Assembly (NCBI GenBank): GCA_903642235.1
Contig: CAHJWL010000002.1
Coordinates: 248,001-312,000 of the forward strand
From: Acidobacteriaceae bacterium
Lineage (GTDB): Bacteria; Acidobacteriota; Terriglobia; Terriglobales; Acidobacteriaceae
DNA length: 64,000 bases
Direction of reading: 5' to 3'
Shown piece by piece: positions 61,819 through 64,000 of the stretch. Positions within the stretch are counted from its first letter, which is position 1. Each line of letters begins with the position of its first letter. Under the pieces are notes generated by a model, which was given only the letters and a program-made list of their open reading frames with translations, did no database searches and had not been told where the DNA came from. A program made the position numbers and the translations under genes.

Positions 61819-63552
61819 TCAGCGCTGCGGCGTGCTTCCCTGGGCGGGTTTCAGGATCTCCGTGAGAACTCGCCCGATGCTGTTCGAAGGCGCGTTGATG
61901 CCGAGGAGCGCGGCAAACGTGGCGGCAATATCGACTGGAGCGGCGGACTGCCGGTAGTAGCCGGGCACGAACTCCGCCCCCAAAAAGCCCAGCGGGACGT
62001 GGCGATCATAGCTCCAGGGCGAGAAGTGTGTGGTCTGGATGCCGTTGAGAACCTCCATCTGATACGGCGTAGGAACGACCATGACGTACCAGCCGCCGTG
62101 CCCCGTATAACTGTGCGCGATGCGTCGGCCGAACTCGGTGTCGGGCAGCTTGCCGGCGGCGAGATCGACGCGGGTCCGAACAAAGGCGATGCCGGGATCG
62201 GGATCCAGGCGCGCCTCGGCGTACTTGCGCGTGGCCTCCGACAACGCGAGGCTGTTTGGAGGCTGCGGCGGTGCGCCGAGCGAGGCGATGGCGTCCGGGA
62301 TGACCTCGGCCACAGCCGCCTCCGCGTCGGCCTCGGAGATCTTTGCGGCGGTGAAGACGCGAGTGTCGAAGGCGATGTAGGGCAGTTCGAGCTGAGACAT
62401 CAGGTACTTCACGGATTTGCCAGGAGAGAGCCGCTGATTGAGCCGGATGTTCACGGCATCAGCGAAGCTCTCGAGATCCAGTCGGCCGGCGTCGACGCCG
62501 AGCCTGGCGGCCTGTTGCGGGATGGGAGCGATGCCATGGTCGGCGGTGAATGCGACCATGACGTTGGCGAGGCCAACCTTCTTGTCGAGCCATGTAAAAA
62601 AAGTATTGAGATCGCGATCAAGGCCGACGACCATCTGTCGCTCTGCGTCGGAGTCAGGGCCCATCTGGTGGCCCATGATGTCGTTGGCGGAGAGCGAGAT
62701 GGTGAGGACATCGGTGACGGAGTTCGCGCCGAGCTTCTCGTTGTCGATCAGGGCTTCGCTGAAGTCAAGTTCGTAGCTGTTGGCGGCGGGCGTTCGGCCG
62801 ACGAGGTTGTAGAACTGCGTGGTCTCTTCAAGCCCGGAGTCTTTGACCGCCTGGGCGATGCGCGGTCCCTTGTTGAACCGTGTGGCCCATGCGGGAAGCT
62901 CGGGCATATAGAAAGTGGAGGTGACGAAGCGGCCGGTGGCACCGTCGATCCAGAAGGCTGCGTTGGCGGTCTGGCCCGCGGGAAGAATGGCGGCGCGATC
63001 TTTGAGGGAGACGCCGAAGAGCTTTGCCTGGCCGTTGGTAGCGAGACGCACCTCGTCGCCAAGGGTGGTGGCGTGGAGATTGCGGGGCGAGGACCCGATG
63101 CGTGGAGCGGCCGGGGGAATGGCGGGTGGGGGCGGAACGGGCAGATCGTCGAAGGTGCCGACCAGCCGGTAGCGCTCGTCTTCTACGGAGGTGACAGGCC
63201 GGTCGGTGTTGCGGGCGAGATCCCACCATTCATTTGAGCCGATGCCGTGACCGTCGGTGTAGGCGCCGGTGCCGATAGTGGCGTGGCCAGGTGCGGTCTT
63301 GGTGTTCGCGTAGTCGAAGTAGCAGCCGTTGAAGTAGGCACCGCGCTTGAGGAAAAGGTTGAAGCCGTTCGGCGAGGTCAGGGCGTCGCGGTAGCGGTCG
63401 AGGTAGTCTCCGCGGAACTGGTCGATGACAAGGATAACAACCAGTTTGGGCGTTGCATGGTACGCGTCAGCAAACGCCGGAGGAGCGGCGGGCGAAGCAA
63501 GTGTGACGGCGAGCAGGGCGGCGAAGAACGGGCGCATCGCCACAGAGTACAT
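61819..63552 (-). CDS. Secreted alkaline-phosphatase-superfamily enzyme (PafA/phosphodiesterase-like)
   Basis: The 577-residue protein has a signal peptide (PFFAALLAVTLASPAAPPAFA). The metal and nucleophile sites of the superfamily follow: VIDQFRGDYLDRY, YANTKTAPGHATIGTG with a Thr nucleophile, MGPDSDAERQM, TADHGIAPIP and TGHGGWYVMV. The Thr nucleophile followed by AxGH fits PafA-type phosphatases and nucleotide pyrophosphatase/phosphodiesterases. It should release phosphate from organic esters in the periplasm. ATG 63552 or the ATG five codons later could be the start. It is divergent from serS. Confidence 0.88.
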   Translation of the reverse strand: MYSVAMRPFFAALLAVTLASPAAPPAFADAYHATPKLVVILVIDQFRGDYLDRYRDALTSPNGFNLFLKRGAYFNGCYFDYANTKTAPGHATIGTGAYTDGHGIGSNEWWDLARNTDRPVTSVEDERYRLVGTFDDLPVPPPPAIPPAAPRIGSSPRNLHATTLGDEVRLATNGQAKLFGVSLKDRAAILPAGQTANAAFWIDGATGRFVTSTFYMPELPAWATRFNKGPRIAQAVKDSGLEETTQFYNLVGRTPAANSYELDFSEALIDNEKLGANSVTDVLTISLSANDIMGHQMGPDSDAERQMVVGLDRDLNTFFTWLDKKVGLANVMVAFTADHGIAPIPQQAARLGVDAGRLDLESFADAVNIRLNQRLSPGKSVKYLMSQLELPYIAFDTRVFTAAKISEADAEAAVAEVIPDAIASLGAPPQPPNSLALSEATRKYAEARLDPDPGIAFVRTRVDLAAGKLPDTEFGRRIAHSYTGHGGWYVMVVPTPYQMEVLNGIQTTHFSPWSYDRHVPLGFLGAEFVPGYYRQSAAPVDIAATFAALLGINAPSNSIGRVLTEILKPAQGSTPQR

Positions 63553-63603
63553 GGATCGTGTTGCCGAACGATTGCAGCGGGCAGGGACGCTAGAATAGTC
63601 CGG

Positions 63604-64000
63604 ATGCTTGATCTTGGCTATGTGCGGTCCAATCTCGGTCTGGTGGAAGAACGGCTGCGTACGCGCGGTGCCGAGGCGGCAGTGGTGCTCGGCGACTTCG
63701 CGGGCGTGGATGCGGAGCGGCGCGAGGCGATCACGCAGGTAGAGAGCCTGAAGGCGGAGCGCAACCGGTTGACCGGAGAGATTGCCTCGCTTCGGAAGGC
63801 TGGTGGTGACGCAACAGCCATGACGGAGCAGACCAGGGCAATGAAGTCTGAGGTGGAGGCGCTCGAGGCCACGTCCGCGCGGGCTGACGACCGGCTGCGG
63901 ACGATGATGCAGTCGGTGCCGAACCTGCCGGCGAGCGACGTGCCCATAGGCCGCAGCGAGGCCGAGAATCGCATGGAGAAGACATGGGGCGAGCAGCCGG
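63604..64000 (+). CDS. serS: Seryl-tRNA synthetase, N-terminal part (runs off right edge)
   Basis: From the ATG at 63604 about 132 codons are visible with no stop. The product begins MLDLGYVRSNLGLVEERLRT and continues as a long helical hairpin (residues about 30-100, rich in Glu/Arg/Leu), the tRNA-binding coiled-coil arm of SerRS. It is followed by MMQSVPNLPASDVPIG, a conserved join to the catalytic domain. The class II catalytic core lies beyond the window. The enzyme charges tRNA-Ser and, in the first step to selenocysteine, tRNA-Sec. Confidence 0.93.
   Translation, partial: MLDLGYVRSNLGLVEERLRTRGAEAAVVLGDFAGVDAERREAITQVESLKAERNRLTGEIASLRKAGGDATAMTEQTRAMKSEVEALEATSARADDRLRTMMQSVPNLPASDVPIGRSEAENRMEKTWGEQP

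Noticed and set aside
61786-63237. A 483-codon plus-strand frame
   Set aside because: It is antisense to the secreted phosphatase gene, which has all metal-site motifs.

Overview
The window is about 62-65% GC by eye, gene-dense and chromosomal. It most resembles an Acidobacteriota genome of the class Terriglobia. That placement is an inference from the mix of genes: secreted carboxypeptidase-regulatory-like proteins, a YVTN-type propeller protein, a PEP-CTERM protein, a collagen-like secreted protein, an ECF sigma/RskA pair and a large Wzx/Wzy polysaccharide locus. No rRNA, tRNA, CRISPR array, insertion sequence or prophage was seen.

Layout. (1) 1-9754, minus strand: a compact exopolysaccharide operon transcribed Wza-like exporter -> BY-kinase/co-polymerase -> flippase -> two GT4 glycosyltransferases -> Wzy-like polymerase -> a third glycosyltransferase cut by the left edge. 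(2) 10-32.5 kb, mixed strands: MarC-like protein, an orphan LolD-like ATPase, NAD kinase, TlyA, an ECF sigma/anti-sigma pair, a beta-propeller lipoprotein, a DUF92 protein, YdcF, Sua5/YwlC, SpoU methyltransferase, RarA, DsbD-like protein, a CoA-binding protein, DinB, an MFS carrier, PncB, an SRPBCC/DoxX-like plus DUF4166 pair, and a phosphorelay (hybrid kinase, lone receiver, Hpt). (3) 32.6-44.9 kb: a 1049-residue secreted protein mixing a DNRLRE-like domain, collagen repeats and seven copies of a carbohydrate-binding-like module; a small coiled-coil membrane protein; phosphoglucomutase; HflX; GTP-type PEP carboxykinase; a probable small RNA or tandem terminator; a PEP-CTERM protein behind a sigma54-like promoter; and an MFS exporter. 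(4) 45-64 kb, mostly minus strand: a Tat-exported Gfo/Idh/MocA oxidoreductase, SucA, two small secreted or unknown proteins, two tandem carboxypeptidase-regulatory-like proteins behind a sugar-nucleotide epimerase, dGTPase, a TPR protein, PurH, PyrD, an alkaline-phosphatase-superfamily enzyme and the start of SerS.

Themes. Cell-surface carbohydrate biology recurs: the EPS operon, phosphoglucomutase and an epimerase as possible precursor suppliers, the collagen/CBM-like protein and the PEP-CTERM protein. Central metabolism (PckG, SucA, PncB, NadK, PurH, PyrD) fills the rest.

The observations most worth checking are: a strand-independent change of GC skew near 32 kb; a promoter-plus-hairpins unit at 41854-41996; a GG-N10-GC sigma54-like site in front of the PEP-CTERM gene; the modular collagen protein; an 11-bp tandem repeat at 18256-18343; and composite intergenic repeats at 21.4-21.7 kb with a relic at 26.4 kb. 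All starts were chosen from the sequence; several commonly predicted longer starts were shortened where a Shine-Dalgarno sequence or neighbouring gene argued for it.
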